A stretch of DNA of 7,291 bases from an uncultured Planctomycetaceae bacterium (GCA_903823545.1 CAIJTL010000379.1:1-7291), one strand, 5' to 3'; counted from the stretch's first letter, positions 1 through 6,478 are shown. Notes: generated from the letters alone by a model not told the origin. Numbers and translations: made by a program.

Positions 1-1154
1 GGCCGAGGGTTATTCATTTCAAAGCCATGACTCTCCGCGAATCGCACGACGTCGAGCCAGTGCCGAGACCATCGCTCCCCAAAGTGCGGCGATGCGAGAT
101 ACCGATCAACGAGCCGCTCATAAGCGTCTTCGTGAGAATCAGCGACAAACTCTTCAACTTCATCCGGCGTCGGCGGTAGTCCGAGCAAATCAAACTTCAA
201 TCGCCGAATAAGCGTCGCGCGATCCGCCTCCGGTGAAGGCGATAACCCGCGTTTGAGTTGTGCTTCAATAACAAACCGATCAACCGGATTCCTCACTTCG
301 AGTTTCGAGTTTCGGATTCCGAGTTTCTTCAAACCCTCACTCTGCGGAACACTCGGCCTCACCAACGGCTGAAACGCCCAATGCGACTTAGGCTCTCCCT
401 CTTTCTCACTCCCGTCATCCGGCCACTCCGCCCCGCCATCGATCCAGCGTTTGAGCAACTCAATCTCCGCTGCCGTCAGCTTCTCTCCTTCGGCCGGCAT
501 TTCGAGCCCAGCCTCTAGCCCCGCGACAACTCGAAACAGCGGACTCTCGCGACTATTCCCCGGCACAATCGCTGGCCCCAAGTCATCGCCCCCTTTGAGC
601 GCCACCCCCTTCCGATCCAACCGCAACCCCGCCTTCTGCTTCTCCGGCCCGTGACACGAAACACACTTCTTGGCCAGCAACGGTTGGATGTGCTTGGCAA
701 AATCGGGTGAGTCTTCAGAATGCGGACCGCTGCCCAATCTATGGGAGCGTTGGATGTGCTTGGCAAAATCGGGTGAGTCTTCAGCATTCGCCACAAACGT
801 CGCATTGTTGAACAAGATAAGTAGGAACGCGATACGGAAAACTCGTCGCAGGCCAGCAATCCATGCGTGAAAGCAATCCAAAAGAATTTCGTATCGTTCT
901 TTTGGTTCTTTACGACGTCGAGTACTTGGATCCTCAAGTATCCGTTTCAAGAATGACTCACACGCCTCTGATTCGGTGGGCCAAACGGTTTCATCAATCC
1001 GATTGCCGCGTTCTGAGTAGAAGACGTGCCACTTCTCACTCTCTTTCGAAAGGACATAGCGCTCGCCGTCGTTAGGGGCATCCGGCAAACAATAACACCG
1101 AGGGTTGCAATCCTCAGCAATCAATCTCGCGTGAAGTTCAGTTGTCGTCATCAT
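1..1154 (-). CDS. PSCyt1/PSCyt2 (DUF1549) cytochrome-type protein with fused immunity-like N-terminus, 3'-partial
   Basis: A single open frame runs from ATG 1154 to the left edge (384 codons seen) with no stop; a TAA lies two codons upstream of the ATG. Residues ~1-80 look like a small cytoplasmic protein (YVLSKESEKWHVFYSERG, then TESEAC). Residues 92-124 form a signal peptide ending ANA-ED. Residues ~158-243 match planctomycete cytochrome PSCyt1: C164-V-S-C167-H168 binds haem c covalently, followed by GPEKQKAGLRLD, MPAEGEKLTAAEI and RWIDGGAEW. Residues ~286-384 match PSCyt2/DUF1549 (NPVDRF, LIRRLKFDLLGLPPTP, ERWSRHWLDVVRF). The PSD1/DUF1553 domain usually found at the C-terminus would lie beyond the edge. 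In this family the protein is exported; its exact biochemical role is not established. The cytochrome gene alone could start at TTG 881, which would make the upstream part a separate gene lacking its own stop. Family assignment is secure; the start is not. Confidence 0.85.
   Translation of the reverse strand, partial: MMTTTELHARLIAEDCNPRCYCLPDAPNDGERYVLSKESEKWHVFYSERGNRIDETVWPTESEACESFLKRILEDPSTRRRKEPKERYEILLDCFHAWIAGLRRVFRIAFLLILFNNATFVANAEDSPDFAKHIQRSHRLGSGPHSEDSPDFAKHIQPLLAKKCVSCHGPEKQKAGLRLDRKGVALKGGDDLGPAIVPGNSRESPLFRVVAGLEAGLEMPAEGEKLTAAEIELLKRWIDGGAEWPDDGSEKEGEPKSHWAFQPLVRPSVPQSEGLKKLGIRNSKLEVRNPVDRFVIEAQLKRGLSPSPEADRATLIRRLKFDLLGLPPTPDEVEEFVADSHEDAYERLVDRYLASPHFGERWSRHWLDVVRFAESHGFEMNNPR
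299..326. repeat. Heptamer tandem repeat inside the cytochrome gene
   Basis: Four consecutive 7-bp units on the plus strand: cgagttt, cgagttt, cggattc, cgagttt. On the coding (minus) strand they give the low-complexity stretch LGIRNSKLE in the linker between the PSCyt1 and PSCyt2 domains. The flanking residues (WAFQPLVRPSVP before, VRNPVDRF after) read as normal conserved family sequence, so the heptamers look like an insertion tolerated in a linker. Confidence 0.75.
683..784 (-). repeat. In-frame partial duplication (36-bp exact repeats, 66-bp period)
   Basis: Positions 683-718 and 749-784 are identical 36-bp direct repeats. The offset is 66 bp, exactly 22 codons, so the reading frame is kept. 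The encoded repeat is EDSPDFAKHIQ, at residues 125-135 and 147-157, separated by RSHRLGSGPHS. The second protein copy continues into PLLAKKCVSCH, the normal lead-in to the haem motif. The first copy directly follows the predicted signal cleavage site. Family members usually have this lead-in once, so this looks like a duplication whose intervening part has diverged. Confidence 0.9.
783..881 (-). other. Internal signal peptide and alternative TTG start of the cytochrome protein
   Basis: Residues 92-124 read as a classical Sec signal: a short n-region with R103-R104, a hydrophobic core IAFLLILF, and a small-residue site ANA before EDS. A TTG codon at 881-879 is the nearest plausible in-frame start and would give a normal 33-residue signal peptide. 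No ATG or GTG lies in frame between 1148 and the signal, and no clear Shine-Dalgarno sequence precedes the TTG. If translation began only at 1154, the signal would sit about 100 residues inside the protein, which is unusual for Sec export and could act instead as a membrane anchor. Confidence 0.55.
882..1154 (-). other. Immunity-protein-like small domain at the N-terminus of the cytochrome frame
   Basis: Residues 1-91 of the frame starting at ATG 1154. The segment has no signal peptide and is charged and soluble. It carries CNPRCYCLPD, YVLSKESEKWHVFYSERG and WPTESEACESFLKRIL, a pattern I associate with small stand-alone bacterial proteins, some annotated as putative immunity proteins of polymorphic toxins; I cannot name the family. 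Such proteins are normally ~80-120 residues and end soon after the EAC...FL helix, which here is followed by a basic stretch (DPSTRRRKEPKER) and then the cytochrome signal peptide. No toxin gene is visible nearby. It may be a separate gene that lost its stop codon, or a genuine fusion. The match is from memory of sequence style and is weak; the open frame itself is certain. Confidence 0.45.
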
Positions 1155-1235
1155 CGGCTCTTAAAGTGCGTATCCGCGTTTACTCAAGGTGTTCGGCGCG
1201 GGAATATCTCCAGCCTCGTCGGTCTCCTGAGTCGC
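1155..1235. other. Divergent intergenic region
   Basis: These 81 bp separate the start of the minus-strand fused gene from the start of the plus-strand DUF2784 gene, so promoters for both should lie here or inside the flanking coding ends. I see no convincing -35/-10 pair on either strand, no operator palindrome and no strong Shine-Dalgarno sequence. The nearest is AAGAG, four bases upstream of ATG 1154 on the minus strand. Confidence 0.4.
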
Positions 1236-1664
1236 ATGGCCGCACTTTACCAACTGACTGCTGATCTTGTCGTCTTCGTTCACTTCGCCTTCGTGGCGTT
1301 TGTCGTGTTCGGGTTGCTGCTGACTTTGATTGGTGGCGTACGGCGGTGGGAGTGGGTGCGGCGTCTGCGCTTTCGATTGATTCATCTGGCAGCCATTGGA
1401 CTGGTTGTCATTGAGAGCCTGTGCGGGATCACCTGCCCGTTGACAGTGTGGGAGCAACGGTTGCGTGATCTCGCGGGTGATGTGGCCTACCGTGGCGACT
1501 TCATTGCGACTTGGGTTCACGACCTGATGTTCTTCGATGCCGAGCCGTGGGTTTTCACGATCGTCTATTGTTCGTTCGGAGCGATCGTGGCACTGTCGTG
1601 GATACTCGTGCCGCCGCAACGTAGCCCTGTCGCTACGCGACAGGACAGCCGTGTTGTCAATTAG
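1236..1664 (+). CDS. DUF2784-type small integral membrane protein
   Basis: A 142-residue hydrophobic protein. Three membrane segments are visible: ~9-32 (ADLVVFVHFAFVAFVVFG), ~48-66 (LIHLAAIGLVVIE) and ~104-126 (PWVFTIVYCSFGAIVALSWIL). The conserved core of the DUF2784 family is present: an ADLVV..H.AFV.FVVFG first helix, then a Cys-Pro-Leu-Thr element with a following Glu (CPLTVWEQRLR, 67-77), and GDFI near 87-90. The function of this family is unknown. Length is close to the family norm. ATG 1236 is chosen because the family begins within a few residues of the first helix; the frame stays open upstream to 1026, but that part reads as non-coding and overlaps the opposite gene. No clear ribosome binding site. 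The tail RSPVATRQDS is encoded by a repeat element (see 1621-1757), so the original C-terminus may have been replaced. Confidence 0.85.
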   Translation: MAALYQLTADLVVFVHFAFVAFVVFGLLLTLIGGVRRWEWVRRLRFRLIHLAAIGLVVIESLCGITCPLTVWEQRLRDLAGDVAYRGDFIATWVHDLMFFDAEPWVFTIVYCSFGAIVALSWILVPPQRSPVATRQDSRVVN

Positions 1665-1757
1665 TCCTCAACCAAGCGACGCCTACCAACCCCGCTGAGC
1701 TTGCGGACTAATGTCGATGAAGAATTCGGCTCTCCTGTCGCGGAGCGACAGGGCTAC
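1621..1757. repeat. REPIN-like inverted pair of palindromic units (element 1)
   Basis: Two 31-bp units in inverted orientation, 1621-1651 and 1727-1757, match at 29 of 31 positions when one is reverse-complemented. Each holds a perfect 8-bp stem with a 3-nt loop: CCTGTCGC-tac-GCGACAGG at 1626-1644 and CCTGTCGC-gga-GCGACAGG at 1734-1752. Each has GTAG just outside the stem on its outer side. The 75-bp spacer holds further symmetry, TTAGTCC (1661-1667) against GGACTAA (1705-1711) and CCGC/GCGG (1692-1706). The left unit overlaps the end of the DUF2784 gene and its stop codon lies in the spacer. A 5' GTAG next to a short palindrome is typical of REP units mobilised by RAYT (TnpA-REP) transposases; no such transposase is in view. 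Confidence 0.85.
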
Positions 1758-1883
1758 TTGAGTTGCCACAATGTTTTGTTCGGGCGAAGGCGGCACCGTT
1801 TTGAGTCTTCACGTCAGCCAGTAGGATGAGAGGCACTGTCGTCGGTAATCATCCGGTTGCAAAACACAAAAGGCCAAGCCGCT
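1758..1883 (+). other. Leader region of the sulfatase gene
   Basis: The 126 bp between repeat element 1 and the sulfatase start presumably hold its promoter. I see no convincing sigma-70 pair: TTGAGT at 1801 and TAGGAT at 1822 are only 15 bp apart and poor matches. No riboswitch, operator palindrome or leader peptide stands out. The frame is open back to TTG 1857, but that start would only add nine residues before the signal peptide. Confidence 0.3.
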
Positions 1884-3401
1884 ATGTTCGCGACGTTCAA
1901 ATCCTTGTTCTTCAAACTGATTGTGCTCATGTTGTTGGGGGCCGTTTCTGGCGAAGTTATTGCTGCCGAGCCTGCTAGCCGTCCCAACATCGTTTTCATC
2001 CTCGCGGATGATCTTGGATACGGAGAACTCGGTTGCTTTGGACAGACGAAGATCAAGACGCCGCATCTCGACAAGCTAGCTGCGGAAGGGATGCGGCTGA
2101 CGCAGCATTATTCAGGGAACGCGGTGTGTGCTCCGTCGCGTTGCGTGTTGATGACGGGCAAGCATCCGGGGCACGCTTTCATTCGAGACAATCGCGGGAC
2201 GCCCCCCGAAGGTCAGTATCCGATCCCGGCCGATACGGTCACGTTGCCGAAGTTGCTCAATCAACAAGGCTATGTCTGCGGCGGTTTCGGCAAGTGGGGA
2301 CTCGGCGGGCCGGGTTCGGCAGGTGAGCCGCTCAAGCAGGGGATGAATCGTTTCTTTGGATTCAATTGCCAATCGGTCGCTCACAACCATTACCCAACTT
2401 ATTTGTGGGACGACGACAAACGATTCCCGCTCGACAATCCGGACTTCGACGCACACCACGACAAGCTCGCACCCGGAGCCGATCCGAATGATCCCGCGAG
2501 CTATGCGGGCTTCAAGGGAAAAGAGTTCGCTCAAGATGTCATCATGGAGCAGGCGCTGAAGTTTGTCCGCGACAACAAAGCGAAACCGTTCTTCCTCTAC
2601 GTGCCGAGCACGATTCCACACCTCGCGATTCAAGTGCCAGAAGACTCGCTGGCCGAATACGTCGGCAAGTTTGATGACCCTCCGTATGTCGGCGGCAAAG
2701 GTTATCTGCCGCATCGCCATCCGCGAGCGGCTTACGCGGCGATGATCACTCGGCTGGACCGCGATGTGGGGCGGATCGTGTCGCTCGTGAAGGAGCTTGG
2801 GCTCGAAGAGAACACGTTGTTTGTTTTCAGTTCGGACAACGGCCCAACGCATGATGACGTTGGTGGAACGGACTACCGATTCTTTCAATCAGCCGGGCCG
2901 CTGCGTGGTTTGAAAGGCTCGTTGTACGAAGGTGGCTTCCGAGTCCCGACGATCGCCCTCTGGAAAGGGAAGATTCCGAGCGGCAAAACCATCGAGCGAG
3001 TCAGCGGTTTTGAAGACTGGCTGCCGACACTGCTCGAAGTCGCCGGTGCGAAGAACTCGATCCCCGCCAGCATCGACGGCATCAGCATGGCCTCCACATT
3101 GTTCGGTCAATCGCAACCGGAGCGACCGTTCCTCTACCGCGAGTTCCCCGGCTACGGCGGCCAACAAATGGTGCGAATCGGAGATTGGAAAGGGGTTCGC
3201 CAAAACCTCTTTCCACGCGGGAAGAACAAAGACGCGAAGCCCTCCATGAAGATCGAACTCTATAACCTCAAGGACGACCTCGCTGAATCGAAAGATGTTG
3301 CAGCCGACCATCCCGACATCGTGGCCCAAATCGAAAAACTCATGCGAGAACAACACACGCCATCGCGCGAGTTCCCGCTACCGGTGTTGGATCGGTTGTA
3401 G
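1884..3401 (+). CDS. Secreted formylglycine-dependent sulfatase (arylsulfatase family, S1)
   Basis: A 505-residue sulfatase that would hydrolyse sulfate esters, probably on sulfated polysaccharides or glycans, outside the cytoplasm. Residues 1-28 form a signal peptide ending VIAA before EPASRPN. The core begins RPNIVFILADDLGYGE with metal-binding D42-D43. The sulfatase signature C82-A-P-S-R86 followed by TGKHPGH carries the cysteine converted to formylglycine by a maturation enzyme not seen here. Further active-site elements are K137 in GKWGLGG, H246 in STIPH, D318-N319 in FSSDNGP, and K344 in RGLKGSLYEGG. The C-terminal subdomain includes LYREFPGYGGQQMVRIGDWK and the closing LYNLKDDLAESKDVA. 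ATG 1884 is preferred over TTG 1857 because it gives a clean signal peptide; an AAGG ten bases upstream is a weak ribosome binding site. The histidine common in GKWHLG is glycine here. Substrate cannot be deduced. Confidence 0.95.
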   Translation: MFATFKSLFFKLIVLMLLGAVSGEVIAAEPASRPNIVFILADDLGYGELGCFGQTKIKTPHLDKLAAEGMRLTQHYSGNAVCAPSRCVLMTGKHPGHAFIRDNRGTPPEGQYPIPADTVTLPKLLNQQGYVCGGFGKWGLGGPGSAGEPLKQGMNRFFGFNCQSVAHNHYPTYLWDDDKRFPLDNPDFDAHHDKLAPGADPNDPASYAGFKGKEFAQDVIMEQALKFVRDNKAKPFFLYVPSTIPHLAIQVPEDSLAEYVGKFDDPPYVGGKGYLPHRHPRAAYAAMITRLDRDVGRIVSLVKELGLEENTLFVFSSDNGPTHDDVGGTDYRFFQSAGPLRGLKGSLYEGGFRVPTIALWKGKIPSGKTIERVSGFEDWLPTLLEVAGAKNSIPASIDGISMASTLFGQSQPERPFLYREFPGYGGQQMVRIGDWKGVRQNLFPRGKNKDAKPSMKIELYNLKDDLAESKDVAADHPDIVAQIEKLMREQHTPSREFPLPVLDRL

Positions 3402-3405
3402 GAAA

Positions 3406-3508
3406 GTAGGTTGGGACTCCGTCCCGACCGGGTTCGATTTGGTCGAATGAGGGTTCCCAGTTCAAACCGTGTGTTGGGCTAACTGGTCGGGACGGAGTCC
3501 CAACCTAC
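3406..3508. repeat. REPIN-like inverted pair, 24-bp perfect arms (element 2)
   Basis: The arms 3406-3429 and 3485-3508 are perfect reverse complements over 24 bp, with a 55-bp spacer. Each arm itself folds: GTAG, then GTTGGGAC, loop TCC, then GTCCCGAC, which is an 8-bp stem with one G-T wobble. The element starts four bases after the sulfatase stop codon and ends about 106 bp before the next gene. The long arms could also pair with each other in the transcript and act as a 3'-end stabiliser or attenuator, but there is no T-run as in a classical intrinsic terminator. The sequence is unrelated to element 1 but the build is the same. Confidence 0.9.
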
Positions 3509-3603
3509 GGTTGCCGTAGCTGAGTTGAGTTTCCGCCGCTCATCGCAAATCATCCCACTGCGTTGAAACGAAACTACAAAATCAAAACGAAAACGTCTGG
3601 AAC

Positions 3604-3607
3604 GGAG
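3604..3607 (+). promoter_or_regulatory. Ribosome binding site of the SNF2 gene
   Basis: GGAG sits seven bases before ATG 3615 and only four before GTG 3612. The spacing favours ATG 3615 as the start. It is the best Shine-Dalgarno candidate in the window. Confidence 0.55.
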
Positions 3608-3614
3608 TCGGGTG

Positions 3615-6446
3615 ATGGCGGTGACCAAGCGGAGCACAGAGTTGTCGTTGTGGGATCGGTTATCGCGACTCAATTTCGAGCAGGCTTGTCGGTTGCTGGG
3701 CCCGAACAGCAAGAAGCTGATCATGCAGGGGGCCGGGACTCATCGGATCAATATTGAGGAACAAGTCCGGCTGACTGACGCTCGGCTGCGAGTCAACTTT
3801 GGGCCGGAGGCGGCGGACGAGGAAGACGACTTGCCTCCGGTCGTCACGGTCAAATTGCGAGACGACGTGCCGGGACGGCTGCATTGGAATTGCACGAACT
3901 GCTCGGAGCCCTGTCTGCATGTCGGTTCGGTCTTCGCGATGTTGCTCGAAGAAAAGATGACGCTCGGACTGGCCGCCCCGCCGAAGGATGACGTGCCGGT
4001 GGAAATGCTCGACGAGAACGAATTGTTGCAGCGGGCGCTGGCCGATCGCTTGGAGCGTTCAAAATCGGAGCGGATGCAGATCAAGTCGAGCGACAAGGAT
4101 TCGCCGTGGACTGACTATGTTGTGACGAGCGCGTTGTCGGGCAAGTCGTATCGCGTCGCGATGCGCGGGCTGGAAGAGGGGAGAGCGTATTGCACGTGCC
4201 CGGACTTTCGAGTCAACACGTTGGGAACTTGCAAGCACATTCTCAAAGTCGCTCAAGCGGTGAAGCGGAAGTTCGATGCGGCGCAGCTCAAAAAGCCGTT
4301 CAAGCCGAGCGGCATCGCGGTCTTCGTGCAGTACGGCAGCGAGTTGTCGCTGCGATGGGAGTTACCTGCCAAGTTGAGCGACGACGCGGCGAAGGTGATC
4401 GGCAAGCAGGCCGAGCAGCCGCTCGATGACGTCAGCGATCTCATCCGCCGAGTCATGAAGCTCGAACAACTCGGACACGCGGTGACGATTTATCCCGACG
4501 CGGAAGAGTTGATTCAGCGGCGACTACACGAGACTCGCATTGCCGACAAGATGGCCGAGATTCGTCGCGATCCGGCAGGGCATCCGTTGCGTCGCGAGTT
4601 GCTCAAGACCGAGTTGTTGCCGTACCAGTTGGACGGCATCGCGTTCTCCGTGGCGGCGGGGCGAGCGATCCTTGCGGACGACATGGGGCTGGGCAAAACG
4701 ATGCAAGGGATCGGCGTCGCGGAGTTGCTGGCTCGCGAAGCGGGGATCAAGAAAGTCCTTGTCGTTTGCCCGGCCTCGTTGAAGTCGCAGTGGCGAAACG
4801 AAATTCACCGCTTTTGCGATCGAAGCGTACAACTCATCACCGGCAAGATTGCTGAGCGGCAGCCAAAATATCGTCGCGACAGTTTCTTTATCGTCTGCAA
4901 CTACGAGCAGGTGATGCGCGATATCCAGATGATCGAGACTGTGCAGTGGGACTTGATCATTCTTGATGAAGGTCAGCGGATCAAAAACTGGGAGGCGAAG
5001 ACGACGCACGTCGTGAAGAGTTTGCGGTCGAAGTTCGCGCTCGTCCTTTCTGGCACGCCGTTGGAAAACCGGCTCGAAGATTTGTATTCGGTGGCGACGT
5101 TCATCGACGACCGACGGCTCGGCCCGGCGTTTCGGTTCTTTCATCGACATCGCATCGTGGACGAGAACGGCAAAGTGATCGGCTACAAAAACCTCGATCA
5201 ATTGCGCGAGACGCTCCGTCCGGTGTTGCTCCGCCGCACACGCGAGTCGGTCAAATTAGAACTGCCGGAACGAACCGACGAATACATTCGCATTCCGCCG
5301 ACCGACGAACAGCTCACAATGCACAACGGCTTTTTGATGATCGTTAATACGATCGTCCGCAAGCCGTACATGTCCGAGATGGACTTGCTGCGGCTGCGAC
5401 AAATGCTGTTGATGTGCCGCCTGTCAGCGAACAGCACGTTCTTGGTCAACAAGGAGAAACCGGCCTACTCATCGAAGCTCGAACATCTCGCCGATCTGTT
5501 TGACCGACTGTTCGACGAAGACGATCGCAAGGTCGTGCTCTTCTCCGAATGGACCGGAATGCTGGACCTCATCGAGCCGCTGCTGAAGGAACGCAAGCTG
5601 CGTTTTGTGCGGCTCGACGGTTCGGTCCCGCAAGCACGCCGCGAGCAATTGGTTCACGACTTCCAGAACAACGCCGACTGCCGTTTGTTTCTCGCGACGA
5701 ACGCCGGTTCCACGGGACTGAACCTGCAAGCGGCAAACACGATCATCAACGTGGACTTGCCGTGGAACCCCGCGGTCCTCGATCAACGGATCGCTCGCGC
5801 GCACCGCATGGGCCAAAAGCGACCGGTCCAGGTCTTCGTCCTCGTCACCGAGCGAACGCTCGAAGAGACGCTGCTCGGCACGATCATGAATAAGCGAGAC
5901 TTGGCCCTCGCCGCACTCGATGCGGAATCTGACGTCGATCAAATCGTGATGAAGTCGAACGGCGACGACCTGAAGAAGCGGCTGGAAATTCTGCTCGGCG
6001 CAAAGTCCGAAGGAGAATTCGACGAATCACAACGCGCGGACCGCACCGTCGAGGTTGCTGAGTCCGTAGAGCGGACTTCCAATCCGGTCATTGCCGCTGA
6101 CTCGCCGTCTCAACCGTCGCCGACTCCGATCTCCGACCTCAACAACAACCCGCCTTACGACGAACAAGCTCAACGCGAACGCCGCGAACGAGTCGCCGCC
6201 GCTGGTGGCGAATTACTCGGAGCCGCGTTCCAGTTCCTTGGCGAACTAGTCGCTCAACAAAACCCTCACCGCGAACCCCCTCCCGAATTGGCCCTCAACC
6301 TCCGCAACCGCCTCTCCGAATGCCTTTCTCCGGACGACCAAGGTCGCCAGCAACTCACCGTCACACTCCCCAATGCCGCGTCGCTCGATTCAATGGCCAA
6401 CGCATTGGCACGTTTGCTGTCTGTCGGGGACTCTGGAGGGAAGTGA
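3615..6446 (+). CDS. SWIM zinc-finger SNF2-family helicase-like ATPase
   Basis: A 943-residue cytoplasmic superfamily 2 DNA-translocating ATPase. A cysteine/histidine cluster C93-x2-C96-x3-C100-x-H102 is followed by a canonical SWIM finger, C193-T-C195...C206-K-H208, both likely zinc and nucleic-acid or protein binding. The SNF2 N-lobe spans ~335-545: LLPYQLDGIAF, Walker A DDMGLGKT (355-362), VVCPASLKSQW, Walker B D451-E-G-Q454, and SGTPLEN (479-485). The C-lobe spans ~620-770: KVVLFSEWTGML, RLDGS, TNAGSTGLNLQAAN (696-708) and the arginine-finger motif QRIARAHRMGQ (724-734). After ~800 comes an acidic/proline-rich linker and a helical tail (RERRERVAAAGGELLGAAFQFLGEL). Bacterial relatives include HepA/RapA-like remodelers, but the specific role is unknown. 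It is probably transcribed separately from the sulfatase, 213 bp upstream. No nuclease, methylase or other defence partner is adjacent. Q replaces the usual H in the DExH-type motif. Confidence 0.93.
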   Translation: MAVTKRSTELSLWDRLSRLNFEQACRLLGPNSKKLIMQGAGTHRINIEEQVRLTDARLRVNFGPEAADEEDDLPPVVTVKLRDDVPGRLHWNCTNCSEPCLHVGSVFAMLLEEKMTLGLAAPPKDDVPVEMLDENELLQRALADRLERSKSERMQIKSSDKDSPWTDYVVTSALSGKSYRVAMRGLEEGRAYCTCPDFRVNTLGTCKHILKVAQAVKRKFDAAQLKKPFKPSGIAVFVQYGSELSLRWELPAKLSDDAAKVIGKQAEQPLDDVSDLIRRVMKLEQLGHAVTIYPDAEELIQRRLHETRIADKMAEIRRDPAGHPLRRELLKTELLPYQLDGIAFSVAAGRAILADDMGLGKTMQGIGVAELLAREAGIKKVLVVCPASLKSQWRNEIHRFCDRSVQLITGKIAERQPKYRRDSFFIVCNYEQVMRDIQMIETVQWDLIILDEGQRIKNWEAKTTHVVKSLRSKFALVLSGTPLENRLEDLYSVATFIDDRRLGPAFRFFHRHRIVDENGKVIGYKNLDQLRETLRPVLLRRTRESVKLELPERTDEYIRIPPTDEQLTMHNGFLMIVNTIVRKPYMSEMDLLRLRQMLLMCRLSANSTFLVNKEKPAYSSKLEHLADLFDRLFDEDDRKVVLFSEWTGMLDLIEPLLKERKLRFVRLDGSVPQARREQLVHDFQNNADCRLFLATNAGSTGLNLQAANTIINVDLPWNPAVLDQRIARAHRMGQKRPVQVFVLVTERTLEETLLGTIMNKRDLALAALDAESDVDQIVMKSNGDDLKKRLEILLGAKSEGEFDESQRADRTVEVAESVERTSNPVIAADSPSQPSPTPISDLNNNPPYDEQAQRERRERVAAAGGELLGAAFQFLGELVAQQNPHREPPPELALNLRNRLSECLSPDDQGRQQLTVTLPNAASLDSMANALARLLSVGDSGGK

Positions 6447-6478
6447 GTTCCGATCTTGATTCATCGAAATGTGTGCTC

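Noticed and set aside
515..937. A minus-strand frame of 140 codons overlapping the cytochrome gene
   Set aside because: It is out of frame with the CxxCH protein, rich in Arg/Trp/Cys, and only reflects the tandem duplication in another frame.
882..1154. A toxin-immunity locus
   Set aside because: Only an immunity-like segment is seen; there is no toxin, Rhs/YD repeat or secretion-linked gene in the window, and the family match is weak.
1026..1235. Upstream extension of the DUF2784 frame
   Set aside because: The extra 70 residues are not membrane-like, do not resemble the family N-terminus and overlap the start of the opposite-strand gene.
1621..1757. CRISPR-like or intrinsic-terminator reading of the palindromes
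   Set aside because: The units are inverted rather than regularly spaced direct repeats, and no T-tract follows the stems.
1801..1827. Sigma-70-like promoter ahead of the sulfatase (TTGAGT and TAGGAT)
   Set aside because: The spacer is only 15 bp and both hexamers are poor matches; similar chance pairs occur in the other intergenic regions.
2112..2888. A 258-codon open frame on the minus strand inside the sulfatase gene
   Set aside because: It lies antisense to a full-length sulfatase with intact motifs, has an Arg/His/Val-rich composition and shows no recognisable domain; it is a shadow of GC-rich codon use.
4524..5201. A 225-codon minus-strand frame inside the SNF2 gene
   Set aside because: Antisense to conserved helicase motifs, with no domain of its own; the same applies to 5469-5942 and the other antisense frames there.
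3615..6446. SNF2 protein as part of a phage-defence system such as DISARM
   Set aside because: No methyltransferase, PLD nuclease, DUF1998 protein or other partner gene is adjacent; the neighbours are a sulfatase and a PKD protein.
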